Below are positions 1-9,059 of a DNA stretch of 64,000 nucleotides, piece after piece. This DNA comes from Hexactinellida sp. DTS-2022 (lineage: Eukaryota > Porifera > Hexactinellida): the NCBI GenBank assembly GCA_028753945.1, contig JAPNXP010000014.1, forward strand, positions 4,712,001-4,776,000, in the 5' to 3' direction. The translations under genes and the position numbers were made by a program. The first letter of the stretch is position 1. Every line of letters begins with the position of its first letter. The notes beneath the pieces are model-generated. The model had not been told where the DNA came from. It made no database searches and saw nothing but the letters and a program-made list of their open reading frames with translations.

Positions 1-1015
1 CATGCGTATACAAATTTAACTGGGTAACTTTACCATTTCCTATTTTACTTGCAGCTCACTGTACTTCTCGCACACAATTTTTGTAATATTATACCCCAAC
101 ATTGTGAATGCTGTGCTATCCCAACATTCACAATGTCCTAGGGTATTGCTTTGCATGCCAGTATCCACGCAGGTTGAAAATCTACCTGTGAAGCACAGCA
201 CGATGGGCGACGAGCGACTCACGGGTCTTGCACTAATGCACGTGCAGCGAAATAACCCAATCGACATTGAGAGTGATAACTATACATTAATTTGATGTAT
301 CTGGACATCGGCGAATTGCATTACTCTCAAACAAACAATAATTAAGACCACTGTAATCAGTTCCCCCTAAGCCAAGTTATGGCCCACATTCGGACAGCCT
401 GGTGCCGGTTTCATCAACCGATAAATTTCAGAAAACGGCAATACTCCGGCTGGAGATACGACACTTTTTCAACACACAAATACAATATAATTCGGTATCA
501 CGCAAAATCTCTAAAATGAGTGCCTTTACTAAGCTTACTCACTACCCGCACCTTCAAATTAAATAGGAAACCATTCCCCCATTCCAGTTAAATGGTCTTG
601 CTTTCGATTTTGAGGGTTGCAAATACCTTATGGAAGTCATTTTGAGTGGCTGCAGAGTCGATTTGACCGCCGCTGGCAAGTCAATTCGGAGTTGTGCCGA
701 ACACTGAAATGGCTAAGGGGTACGTAGACTGTAAAGTACAATCATGCTAATAATTAGTGCATTGTGTTATTTGTACAATTATATGGAATATTCTTTGCAA
801 TTAAAATTTCATACAATAACAGCTTCAGTGAACATCTATTGAGTCTCGTTCTTATATAGCCCAAATGCGTCCAAATTGGGTTGAAATAGACCAAAATTCG
901 GTAGGGATGCTCATTCCTTACAACAATGTGCGTATCATTTTTAGGGGTCTGTGGGCGCCTTTGAGACGAACAGATTTACCGTCCGGTAATGTTCGTATTA
1001 GTGAGGTTCTACTGT
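1..1015. other. No recognisable gene; pogo-like terminus at right end
   Basis: I see no convincing coding exon here. A short Cys-containing reading frame lies at about 40-295, but neither strand resembles a family I know. The last ~55 bases (961-1015) end in a reading of the type gaggttctactgta, which matches the right terminus of the pogo/Tigger-like element at 54912-55694. This is therefore probably the end of a decayed copy whose left end I could not find. Confidence 0.4.
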
Positions 1016-1023
1016 ATACGTAT

Positions 1024-1588
1024 CAGGGTTGGGTTCAAGTACATTTGAAAGTACTTAAGTACAAGTACTACTACTTTTCAGATATTCAAGTACAATACAA
1101 GTACAAGTACAGGTAAACTTAAAGTACTTAAGTACAAGTACAAGTACAATGAAAAAATTAGGAAAATACTTAAGTACAAGTACAAGTACTTCCCAAGCTC
1201 TTATCATAAATCTCTCGTACTAATAGTAGAAATTGCTAAATACATAGTTTATATAGTATCATCCAAATCTATTTAATTGATTTAGCAGTAGTCCTTGACA
1301 CGAACACAATTCCTAATATACTAAGTATTAAGTAACACTACTTTATTTGAGATGGGATTTGAGGAACATCAATGATGTGTGTTGGAAATATATTGAATGA
1401 TAAAAAAGTCACGAGTAACAAGTACTCAAGTACAAGTGCAAGTACTTTAGAAAAATGAGGAAAGTAATTAAGTACAAGTACAAGTACAACGGAAAAATGG
1501 TGAAAGTACTTAAGTACAAGTACAAGTACTCAAAAAATGTACTTAATTACAGAAGTACTTAAGTAAATTGTACTTGAACCCAACCCTG
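1024..1588. mobile_element. hAT-like MITE made of AAGTAC repeats
   Basis: A 565 bp non-autonomous element. It starts CAGGGTTGGGTTCAAGTAC and ends with the inverted copy GTACTTGAACCCAACCCTG. The 8 bp atacgtat flanks it on both sides (1016-1023 and 1589-1596), which is a perfect target-site duplication of hAT length. The interior is largely AAGTAC/GTACTT repeats on both strands, so it could fold extensively. No coding capacity. The CAGGG start and 8 bp duplication indicate the hAT superfamily. Confidence 0.9.
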
Positions 1589-1609
1589 ATACGTATATAG
1601 TATGTATAT

Positions 1610-2053
1610 GTTATGTCGATTTTGTCAAATGTTAATTTTACAAAATCAACATGAATCAATGGAACTAAAACAAGTGTTCGACTTTGGGTATATTACTCGG
1701 ATAGGCCTTAGTTTTATTGCATTTTGTTTAGAATTCGCTTCATCAAGTAATATACCTAAGTATACATTTGTATGAAGAAAATTTTACTAGAATGAAAAAA
1801 TATTCCAAGATGATTTTGCAAAATCAACGAATAAAATATGTCGATTTTCCAAAATCAACTTATAATAATAATAAAGGCATTAAGATTAGAACTGGGCCAC
1901 CCTACTATAGTATAGTCGGCACAGTAAAAAATGTCGATTTTATAAAATCAACTATTTTACAAATTTAACTTAAGTTTGTAGTATGTTGATTTACAAAATC
2001 GATATTTTGGATGTTGATTTTGTAAAATCGACTATTTGACAAAATCGACATAA
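1610..2053. mobile_element. Foldback element rich in TCGATTTTGTAAAATCGA motifs
   Basis: The ends are inverted copies (GTTATGTCGATTTTGTCAAA at left, the reverse complement at right), and the interior is built of the palindromic motif TCGATTTTGTAAAATCGA or its TTGATTTT variant. It belongs to the family of the 661 bp element at 17761-18421, which carries the same middle sequence in opposite orientation. A small palindromic mini-element (about 1889-1926) is nested inside. No ORF of note. Confidence 0.8.
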
Positions 2054-2099
2054 CATATATACAAGTATATTATACATAAATAATAATACCTTGTTACTT

Positions 2100-2300
2100 C
2101 AATTCAGTGTTTAATACAGCCATTTGTAAATACGCTCCTAATCCAGGTATGATCCAATTTTCATACGCCTAAATCACAAATTAATGTTACGGTATAGGAG
2201 AAGATTCCAAATTTTCGCGATCCTAAATTCAAATTTTCCAAAAATCATACTCCAAAAGGAGCGTCTCGCGCTCCTGGAAAATTCCTTGCTTCAATTTACC
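2100..2300 (-). repeat. Dispersed GGAGCG-rich repeat
   Basis: A repeat of about 200 bp with inverted GGAGCG/CGCTCC blocks, including ccaaaaggagcgtctcgcgc. A copy in opposite orientation lies at 11535-11825 and a fragment at about 40375-40475. No coding capacity and no clear target duplication seen. Confidence 0.6.
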
Positions 2301-2313
2301 ATTTAATTAACTA

Positions 2314-3015
2314 CGAACCCTTCGGTCTCGGTCGCTTTGCGACAGATCGGTGCTACGCACCTCAAGTTAACGGCCGCTGTGCGGCCTTACTCCTTACACT
2401 TTCTGCCATGGAAAATGGTAGAAAGGGACGTTATATACATCTCTTTATAAGATTTCCATAGTTTTAGGTTGATTTTGAATTTTAATTAATCTGTTTACCT
2501 ATTTGTGTAAACAACAACAACAAATATTCATATTAGAAAATTTAAACGCTAAATTCGTGTTCAGCATACTTGTTTACCTATAATACCCGTTGGAAGCTAA
2601 CTTCTAGGTTGATTTTGAATTTTCATTAATTTGTTTACCTATTTTGTGTAAACAACAACAACAAATATTAATATGAGAAATTTATAAACGCGAAATTCGT
2701 GTTCAACATACTTGTTTACCTATAATACCCGTTGAAAGCTAACTTCTAGGTTGATTTTGAATTTCATTAATTTGTTTACCTATTTTGTGTAAACAACAAC
2801 AACAAATATTCATATTATAAATTTATAAATGCGAAATTCGTGTTCAGCATACTTGTTTACCTATTATATCATTTCTTTACCAATTTTTACATTTGACAGT
2901 TAGTTTATATCTCATATATTAATGCGGTTTCTATTCCCCCATCACTTTAATATAATCCGGACAAACAAACACACAAACACACACAAACACAACAATCGAG
3001 ATTTAATAATATAGA
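2314..3015 (-). mobile_element. Helitron-like non-autonomous element
   Basis: Read on the minus strand it starts TCTATATTATTAAATCTCG and ends in a series of small hairpins followed by a variant of GAAGGGCTCG (here GGGTTCG). It sits between an A and a T with no target duplication, like the copy at 35085-36103 whose ends are fixed by an empty site. The interior holds about three tandem ~130 bp units containing TTTGTTTACC and AACAACAACAAC. Tandem internal units are also seen in Helentron-associated elements. Confidence 0.75.
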
Positions 3016-3028
3016 TGTAGCTTCTTAG

Positions 3029-3364
3029 CAGTTATGTGCTCTGTTACTAGTAACGGAGTAACGCCTGTAACGGTAACGGAAATGGAAACAGTAACGGTAA
3101 CGGGCATACGTTACTTTTAACTAGTTGCCGTTATCTTTAATCAGTTACTCTTACCATTACATTACCACAGTAACCGTTACTACGTTAAACTTATTCCATT
3201 GCCATTACAAACGTTATTTTAAATCAGTTACCGTTACATTAAGGTAACTGTACTGAATAAAGGTATACGGATAAACTTAACAAAAGTAACGGAGTAACGG
3301 TAACGGAACAAATAAAGTAACGGTAACGGAGTAACGGAAGATTTAGTAACGGAGCACATCACTG
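3029..3364. mobile_element. hAT-like MITE made of TAACGG repeats
   Basis: A 336 bp element with inverted ends CAGTTATGTGCTCTGTTACT and AGTAACGGAGCACATCACTG. It is flanked by a perfect 8 bp duplication, cttcttag (3021-3028 and 3365-3372). The interior consists of TAACGG/CCGTTA repeats in both orientations. Non-coding. Confidence 0.9.
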
Positions 3365-3393
3365 CTTCTTAGCACATAATTATAATACAAACA

Positions 3394-4147
3394 ATGTCAG
3401 GTGCCAGTGGATCTAAGTCTCAAACCAAACCAAATCTCAAATCAAAAAAGAGAAAATAAAACAGCATACTCCATCACCTATTGATCCTTTATATTTACAC
3501 AACCTACGGTTCCCGTTAGACTTTGCAGTCTTTGTGGACAAAATAATGACAATAAAATGAAGTGTGGACATTTCATGTGCCCAGAGGACTTATTAGATAA
3601 TACTTGGTCACAAATTTACTCAAACAAGCAATAAAATCTCCTGTGCCCAATGTACAGCGATAATTGATGTAAAGAGATATTTAAATTTGTCAAGATTAAT
3701 GATGAAGCGAAGAGTTCCATCACTAAAGCCTTATCAAAAAATTTAGCTATTAGTGAGGGTAAGGTTTTGTGTCCCTCTTGCGGAAATTACTGTCAGCGCC
3801 AAACTTTGTGCCAAACTCAAGTGAAATGCCATTGTTGTCCCAAGGTGGGTTACGAACCCTATCGCCTTCTGCTGCAATTGCTTTGGAAAGTGGAAAGATC
3901 CAAGTGACTGTCGAGACTGTGGCAATACCGAAGATTAATTAGTGCAATTACAAATTCTACAACAATTAATTTATCTCAGCTTAATGGAACCGTTATCACA
4001 GTGCCACTTAGGATCTGTCCAAGCTGTTCTACTATCATATTTATTATAACTCAAAAGTGGTTGTAGCCAGATGGTATGCAAGATATGTGATTTTAGATTC
4101 TGTTTTATTTACTTAAGAAAATTGGCTGGTGGTACTGGAGAAATTTG
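3394..4147 (+). pseudogene. Decayed RING-between-RING (RBR) ubiquitin ligase gene
   Basis: Read across all three frames, this stretch gives an RBR zinc-finger series. It begins MSGASGSKSQTKPN, then CSLCGQNNDNKMKCGHFMCP (RING1 type), ISCAQC, GKVLCPSCGNYCQR, and CWNCFGKWKDPSDCRDCGN (IBR type). It closes with RICPSCSTII, then KICDFRFCFIYLRKLAG (RING2 type). RBR ligases pass ubiquitin from E2 through a RING2 cysteine. Here the reading frame breaks at least four times and has in-frame stops, so it is a pseudogene. It lies directly after the MITE at 3029-3364. The identification rests on Cys/His spacing read by eye. Confidence 0.6.
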
Positions 4148-4269
4148 AAGGACAAAAACCTATAATAACAATATAACCTGCACTCGTAAACCATCAATAG
4201 CTTTCATTGTCAAATCTATACTATTAAAGCACAAGCCTGTACGTATATGTGGGTGTGTGTATATATTTG

Positions 4270-4415
4270 CACGGGCGTCGCACGGATCTAAAAACTCTCC
4301 GGTCAAACAGTTAAAGTGGTCCGGCCAAAACCGGACCCTCCTATGTAATATAGTAGAATAAATGAAAAGTGGTCCGGCCATGGCCGGACCTGCCGGACCG
4401 CGTGCTACGCCTATG
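4270..4415. mobile_element. Small MITE with GGTCCGGCC core and 5 bp duplication
   Basis: Inverted ends CACGGGCGTCGCACG and CGTGCTACGCCTATG enclose a GGTCCGGCC-rich core. The flanks repeat atttg on both sides. A second copy at 21717-21809 has the same ends and a different 5 bp flank repeat (agtag), so the family makes 5 bp duplications. A related fragment lies at about 61710-61765. Confidence 0.75.
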
Positions 4416-5339
4416 ATTTGTTTGTATGTTACGATTGAATGAAGAAAGTGGACGGTTTCCAAATGTGATTTTTGGCATAGAGGGGTAACTTTTGGTACCC
4501 GCCAACAAGTTGAGGTTTCCACTCAAAATTTCTCACACCTCGACAAGTTATGACGTCATTGTCACATTTCGAGAACCCTGAAAATTCACTTAATCGCACA
4601 CAATTCGCGCCCTTTAAGAGAGAAAATTCTGAAAATTTAATAGAACATGTACATTAATGATGCGGACACGTTGGTCACACCAGATCGCCACTATGCTAAC
4701 TCATTATCACATGATGACGTAATCATTAAAATTTCGCATTGTTAAATTTAACTATTTAGGCCTATTTACGCTTTATAATCAATATTAGGAGTATATAAAC
4801 CACACCAACCGCGAAGCGGTTGGTGTGTGGTTGTGTTCTGCCGCGAAGCGACCTAGCAAGCGAAGCGCGCTAGTAACTATTAAATTATAGTAACATATAA
4901 TATTGGTAGGGAGCTTAGGGGAGCGGGGAATTTGCCCCGAACCAAGTGGGCTTGGGGTTCGGCGATCCTCCATAGGGAATGTTTAAAAATGATAAAGTCT
5001 CCGGTGGAAACATGATATTTGCTTGCCTTGAATGTATCTGAGTGAAACTTCTTACCATAATATTTTTTATAACCTTTTCTCAGTAAATTGCAGGGTAGGC
5101 AGTGGCCTATCCGTGGCGCCACCCCTGGTGCGTTTATGTTTCTTCCTCTAATGATACCAGAGATGGGGAGGATAATGTTATTTGCATATAAATGGAAGTA
5201 AAAATAAAAATAAAATCCCGCCCGCCATCCCTATTTTCTGAAAAAATCCGGATGATAAACAATTTATTTATTTTACCTGGCTTTAGTTTGAATTTCGATA
5301 ATTCGTATGTAATTATTTTTGTTAAAAATGGAAAAATTA
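4416..5339. other. Repeat-derived stretch with a Helitron 3' end
   Basis: No gene seen. At 4790-4873 there are GC-rich hairpins (accaaccgcgaagcggttgg and further CGCGAAGCG palindromes) ending in CTAG followed by T, the classical 3' terminus of a Helitron. Its 5' end was not found. At about 4900-5130 there is a moderately GC-rich block with a TGGCGCCA palindrome near its right end, probably part of another small element. The 5190-5260 stretch has a relative in the TMEM104 intron near 57230-57300. Confidence 0.5.
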
Positions 5340-5732
5340 AATTCGTAATCAGCATACTTATTTACCTTATCTAACTTTGGAAGTTCATTTTGAATTTACA
5401 GATTTGTTTCCCTCTTTATGTCAACAACAAAAACAACAACAAAAGTTCACATCAAAAATTTTATACGTTAAATTCGAAAATAGCATACTTGTTTACCTAT
5501 AATATCCGTTGAAAGGTAGCTTCTAGGTTGATTTTAATTTCCAATAATTTGTTTGCCTATTCTTGTAACAACAACAACAACTACTCTTATAAATACGAAA
5601 TTCGTGTCCAGCATACTTGTTCACCTATGATATTTAATTTCTATCTCAAATATAAATGCTGTTTCTATTCCCTATCACTTTAATATAATCCGTACAACAA
5701 ACACAGACACAACAATCTAGTTTAATAATATA
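5340..5732 (-). mobile_element. 5' part of a Helitron-like element
   Basis: On the minus strand this starts near 5732 with a variant of TATATTATTAAACTAGATTG and carries the ~130 bp internal units of the family (AACAACAACAAC, GTTTACCTATAATA). Its hairpin 3' end is missing. The boundary at about 5732 is also where the NHL gene unit begins. A mirror copy lies at 8388-8670. Confidence 0.6.
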
Positions 5733-6079
5733 CTTAGGCGCCATAATTTGGATCTGATTGTGTTTAGGCGGGGAAGGATTCGAAAGAACTAAACTATCCT
5801 TTCAGTGAACAAATTCAAGCGCCAACTTTTTGGCGCTTAAAGTTCTAATAATAATTCAGACTATGGTTTGGGCTATGCTATGGTTACTGGAAAGTTAGGG
5901 AATTTATTGGCTGATTGAGTCACAGTAGACACAATTATCTAATAAAGTTCCCTTCTTTCAAGCTATTACCATGGCAACCATTGACGTACTTTGGTATTCT
6001 CAAGTTACACAAGTATAAGATAGAGCTGCATTAGATTAATTATATTATTTGAATAAACTCAATTCGTACTGAAACTAAA

Positions 6080-7297
6080 ATGGCCACTATTATGCCTACA
6101 AACGTAACTTTTGATAAAATGGCACATTTCGACAAAGTCGCCACTATCATCCACCAAACATTTGATCCCCTAATCCATCAGCTGATCGCGATGAGGGATG
6201 GCCTCCTCCAGAGGGTCCGTGAGCTGCGAGAGGACCACATGAATAAAGAGGCCACTCGTATCGCTGCCTTAGAAGAACTAGAAAGGGTACAGCAACAAAT
6301 GCAGGAAATGACCATAAAGGTAAACCCAAACCTAGAGTTTCATGAACAGGCCAAACAAGCCTACCAACAGGGCATCAAGAAACTGGGACCATCTGCTACA
6401 TTCCTATGTCCCGTCTTCAGGTGTCAAAATAAGGACATAATCCGACAGCTGATATCCGAGCTAGGAGAGATAGTCTCGTGTGAGATACCGGACTATTCTC
6501 TCAAGCGAGAACCGGTATTAACTGCTGGGAAGTTAGGTGCAGGTGCTAATGAGTTATATGCCGCAGGAATAGCACTCGATGACTCCACTAAGCTAATGTA
6601 CATAGCAGATTGTTACAACAGTCGTGTGCAAATAGTGTCTTTAAAGGGAGAGTTTGTGACGCAATTCGGTAATGATAAGCTAGAGCGGCCTTGGGGAATA
6701 GCTGTTAATAATGAGTCCATATTCGTAACCGACACAGGGCACCATGTTTTGCTACAGTTCCGAAAGAAAGATTGCAAACTCATCAACAGAACTGGAACTG
6801 AGTTGGACTATCCCCGTGGACTCTGTATCGACACTAACGGAGATGTGTTAGTTGCAGATAGTGACAACAACAGAGTCTGTGTATACTCGAAACTCCTTAA
6901 AATCAAGTCCTGTATAGGAATAGGACAGTTGTATCGCCCTAAAGATGTCAAGTTGTCAGCTAATCGAATCCTGGTGCTAGACAGGAGTCCAAAATGTGTC
7001 CATTTCTTCTCTCGAGAAGGACACCCCCTCAACTCATCTGTTCCTTTAGGTACAGGGGACAGTTTGGTCGCTAACCCTTTCTTCTTCTGTTTGGACTCAA
7101 CTGGTAATATTATCATTAGCGACTGGGGGAGTAATGCCATCAAGGTATATACGGAATCTGGACAGCATATTATCACTCTAGGGAGGAAAGGAAATGCCTT
7201 AGGGGAGTTTATCGAGCCCTATGGAGTTTGTATCTCCAAATTAGGAACCATTTGTGTCGTGTCTTATAATCTTAACTATCCTCTTCAATGTTTTTAA
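6080..7297 (+). CDS. Coiled-coil plus NHL-repeat protein (405 aa)
   Basis: A single-exon ORF of 405 residues. Residues ~15-110 are hydrophilic and helix-like with heptad leucines (DGLLQRVRELREDH, ALEELERVQQQMQEM), resembling the coiled coil of TRIM-type proteins. No RING or B-box precedes it. From about residue 150 to the end there are NHL-type blades (LMYIADCYNSRVQIVS, RPWGIAVNNESIFVTDTGHH, YPRGLCIDTNGDVLVADSDN, GNIIISDWGSNAIKVY). NHL propellers bind RNA or protein, so a scaffold role is likely but its partner is unknown. The first ATG follows actgaaactaaa. A polyadenylation signal AATAAA lies at 7364-7369. The gene forms the left arm of an inverted duplication. Confidence 0.8.
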   Translation: MATIMPTNVTFDKMAHFDKVATIIHQTFDPLIHQLIAMRDGLLQRVRELREDHMNKEATRIAALEELERVQQQMQEMTIKVNPNLEFHEQAKQAYQQGIKKLGPSATFLCPVFRCQNKDIIRQLISELGEIVSCEIPDYSLKREPVLTAGKLGAGANELYAAGIALDDSTKLMYIADCYNSRVQIVSLKGEFVTQFGNDKLERPWGIAVNNESIFVTDTGHHVLLQFRKKDCKLINRTGTELDYPRGLCIDTNGDVLVADSDNNRVCVYSKLLKIKSCIGIGQLYRPKDVKLSANRILVLDRSPKCVHFFSREGHPLNSSVPLGTGDSLVANPFFFCLDSTGNIIISDWGSNAIKVYTESGQHIITLGRKGNALGEFIEPYGVCISKLGTICVVSYNLNYPLQCF

Positions 7298-7363
7298 TTC
7301 GGTTATTTATTTATTTGTTTATTTATTGGTTTTATTAAAATGGTGTAAACTGAATAAGAGGCA

Positions 7364-7369
7364 AATAAA
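7364..7369 (+). promoter_or_regulatory. Polyadenylation signal of the NHL gene
   Basis: A canonical AATAAA lies about 67 bases after the stop codon of the 405-residue NHL gene. Confidence 0.5.
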
Positions 7370-7384
7370 ACTGTACACTTAATA

Positions 7385-7440
7385 CGAGCCCTTCGCTCTC
7401 AGTCGCTTCGCGACGGATCACTCTCAAACAGAGCATTAAA
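7385..7440 (-). mobile_element. Helitron-like 3' terminus
   Basis: On the minus strand: a GTCGCGAAGCGAC hairpin, then GAGAGCGAAGGGCTCG followed by T, the 3' signature shared by the other Helitron-like copies here. It lies about 50 bases beyond the point where NHL copy 2 stops matching copy 1. It may therefore mark a Helitron that captured or cut the gene. Confidence 0.6.
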
Positions 7441-7443
7441 CTT

Positions 7444-8031
7444 TCATTGTGGATTTATCAGGATTGCATTCTGTACAATATATAGTGTATTATTGTAACA
7501 ATCTGCTATGTACATTAGCTTAGTGGATTCATCGAGTGTCATTCCTGCGGCATATAACTCATTAGCACCTGCACCTAACTTCCCAGCAGTTAATACCGGT
7601 TCTCGCTTGAGAGAATAGTCCGGTATCTCACACGAGACTATCTCTCCTAGCTCGGATATCAGCTGTCGGATTGTGTCCTTATTTTGACACCTGAAGACGG
7701 GACATAGGAATGTAGCAGATGGTCCCAGTTTCTTGATGCCCTGTTGGTAGGCTTGTTTGGCCTGTTCATGAAACTCTAGGTTTGGGTTTACCTTTATGGT
7801 CATTTCCTGCATTTGTTGCTGTACCCTTTCTAGTTCTTCTAAGGCAGCGATACGAGTGGCCTCTTTGTTCATGTGGTCCTCTCGCAGCTCACGGACCCTC
7901 TGGAGGAGGCCATCCCTCATCGCGATCAGCTGATGGATTAGGGGATCAAATGTTTGGTGGATGATAGTGGCGAATTTGTCGAAATGTGCCATTTTATCGA
8001 AAGTTACGTTTGTAGGCATAATAGTGGCCAT
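7444..8031 (-). pseudogene. 3'-truncated copy of the NHL gene (195 aa)
   Basis: The right arm of the inverted duplication. Residues 1-180 match the intact gene with about five changes (for example V20F, then I to T, I to M, A to T, D to E). The match ends in the first NHL blade at ADCYN, followed by 15 unrelated residues and a stop. The coiled coil and its promoter are kept but the propeller is lost. If expressed it would give only the coiled-coil half, which could pair with the full-length product. I cannot tell whether that happens. Confidence 0.8.
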
Positions 8032-8387
8032 TTTAGTTTTTGTCTCGAATTGAGTTTATTCAATAATATAATTAATCAAATACAACTCTATCTTATAGTA
8101 CTTATGTAACTTGAGAATACCAAAGTACGTCAATGGTTGCCATGGTAATAACTTGAAAGAGGGAATTTTATTGGATAATTGTATCTACTGTGACTCAATC
8201 AACCAATAAAATTCCATTACTTTTTAGTAACCATAGCATTAGCATAGCCGAAACCATAGTTTTAATTATTATTAGAATTTAAGCGCCAAAAAGTTGGCGC
8301 TTGAATTTGTTAACTGAAGGATAGTTTAGTAGTTTCGACTCTTTCCCCGCCTAAACACAATCAGGTCAAAGTTATGGCGCCTAAATT

Positions 8388-8670
8388 TATAGTATTAAAC
8401 TAGATTGTTGTGTGTTTCTGTTTGTTGTTCAAATTTTATTAAAGTGGCAGGAGAATAGAAACAGCATTTATATTTGAAACTAATTTCCAAATCATATAAT
8501 AGGTTAACAAGTAAGCTGAACACGAATTTCATATTTATAAGAATATTTGTTGTTGTTTACAAAGGATAGGCAAACAAAATATTCAAAATGTAAAATGAAC
8601 CTAGAAGTTAGCTTTCAGGATATAATATGTAAACAAGTATGCTGTTGTTTAGAAAAATAGGCAAATAAAT
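8388..8670 (+). mobile_element. 5' part of a Helitron-like element (mirror copy)
   Basis: Begins near ttatagtattaaactagatt and runs rightward with the family's internal units. It is the mirror image of 5340-5732 and is part of the same inverted duplication. The hairpin end is missing. Confidence 0.55.
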
Positions 8671-8911
8671 TAATGATATATTTAGCATTAGGTTATATAT
8701 TGATTTCCTAAATAATGAAATATTCATGAAACAGTTTAGAGGTGCATAAAATAACACAGTTACAATTATGCCCATATATGTATTGTTGGCCAAAACTTCT
8801 CCAAAATGTGAGATATTTAGTTTTTTTGAACAGTATACATATTTAGCGAAAAACATTTTTATCAGAAATTTCCACAATTTCTGGCAAACTCCGTGCATAG
8901 GAACCGTTATT

Positions 8912-9021
8912 ACTGTGCCGACTATACTATAGTATAGTGGCCCAGTATTGGTCTTACTGCTTTGGTTACCGATTATTAATATTATTACTGTGCCGACTAT
9001 ACTATAGTATAGTGGCCCAGT
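8912..9021 (-). repeat. Two copies of a 35 bp palindromic mini-element
   Basis: Two near-palindromes at 8912-8946 and 8987-9021 share the perfect core ACTATACTATAGTATAGT, bordered by CTGTGCCG and GGCCCAGT. They are embedded in ATT-rich sequence. Other copies occur at 1889, 23770, 26450, 28935, 32574-33049, 34301-34450 and 47282. The remainder of 8670-9060 shows no gene. Confidence 0.7.
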
Positions 9022-9059
9022 TCTAATCTTACTGCCTTGGTTATTATTATTGGTCCGTA

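Larger units (their letters stand above)
5480..8650. repeat. Inverted duplication around the NHL gene
   Basis: Arms of about 1.15 kb (about 5480-6620 and 7494-8650) are inverted copies of each other. Each includes, from outside in, a Helitron-like 5' part, a GGCGCC-containing block, an aagcgccaactttttggcgc hairpin, the presumptive promoter, the ATG and about 180 codons of a coiled-coil/NHL protein. The arms encode peptides with about five differences in 180 residues, so the duplication is fairly recent. The ~870 bp centre holds the rest of the intact gene and a Helitron-like 3' terminus. Confidence 0.85.

Noticed and set aside
5192-5374. Facing frames at 5134-5374
   Set aside because: Low-complexity AT-rich frames in repeat-derived DNA shared with the TMEM104 intron near 57230; not coding.
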